From STD2-102 sp964414205 (GTDB lineage: Bacteria > Bacillota > Clostridia > Christensenellales > CAG-917): 6,454 nt of DNA. The notes below the pieces were generated by a model that worked only from the letters and a program-made list of their open reading frames with translations, did not search any database and was not told the DNA's origin. Within the stretch, counting starts at the first letter, position 1. Each line of letters starts with the position of its first letter. Below are positions 6,454-6,454 of the stretch, one piece after another. The stretch covers positions 1 through 6,454 of the forward strand of contig CAYPVP010000068.1 in the NCBI GenBank assembly GCA_964414205.1, given 5' to 3'. The position numbers and the translations under genes were made by a program.

Positions 6454-6454
6454 C

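Overview
This window is almost entirely one compact type II-A CRISPR-Cas locus. The DNA is visibly AT-rich, protein composition is rich in Lys, Asn and Phe, and every protein-coding gene lies on the minus strand. Gene order in transcription direction is cas9, cas1, cas2, csn2, the canonical II-A order. Cas1, Cas2, Cas9 and the short-form Csn2 all resemble the Streptococcus pyogenes proteins as I remember them. The host is probably a low-GC Firmicute (Bacillota) or a similar AT-rich host-associated bacterium; I cannot name the species. TGA is used as a stop for cas9 and cas2 and Trp is encoded by TGG, so the Mycoplasma/Spiroplasma code (table 4) and the Gracilibacteria code (table 25) do not apply.

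Layout from right to left. Positions 6429-6454 hold an A/T palindrome next to a nine-A run. Positions 6253-6383 hold a plus-strand tracrRNA gene, divergent from cas9. It has a perfect sigma-70 promoter (TTGACA-18 bp-TATAAT), a predicted anti-repeat, three hairpins and an intrinsic terminator. cas9 (6253-1871) encodes a long II-A effector of 1460 residues with all RuvC and HNH catalytic residues. It is followed without a gap by cas1 (1868-999), cas2 (1009-689) and csn2 (692-21), which abut or overlap by a few bases as one translationally coupled operon. A good promoter (TTGAAA-17 bp-TATAAT) spans the csn2 stop and points off the left edge, where the repeat-spacer array should begin.

How the parts work together: Cas1-Cas2 integrates new spacers, helped by Csn2, a DNA-end-binding ring, and by Cas9, which provides PAM selection. 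The tracrRNA pairs with the pre-crRNA repeats so that the host RNase III can process them. The mature tracrRNA:crRNA duplex then guides Cas9 to cut invading DNA. The array itself is not in the window. From the anti-repeat, its repeat should start GTTTGA and contain something close to AATGTTATTTTGAATAAC.

The system type is well known. The less ordinary points are the tight overlap of the tracrRNA promoter with the cas9 start, a possible cas9 leader antisense to the whole tracrRNA, the self-complementary upper anti-repeat, and the length of this Cas9.
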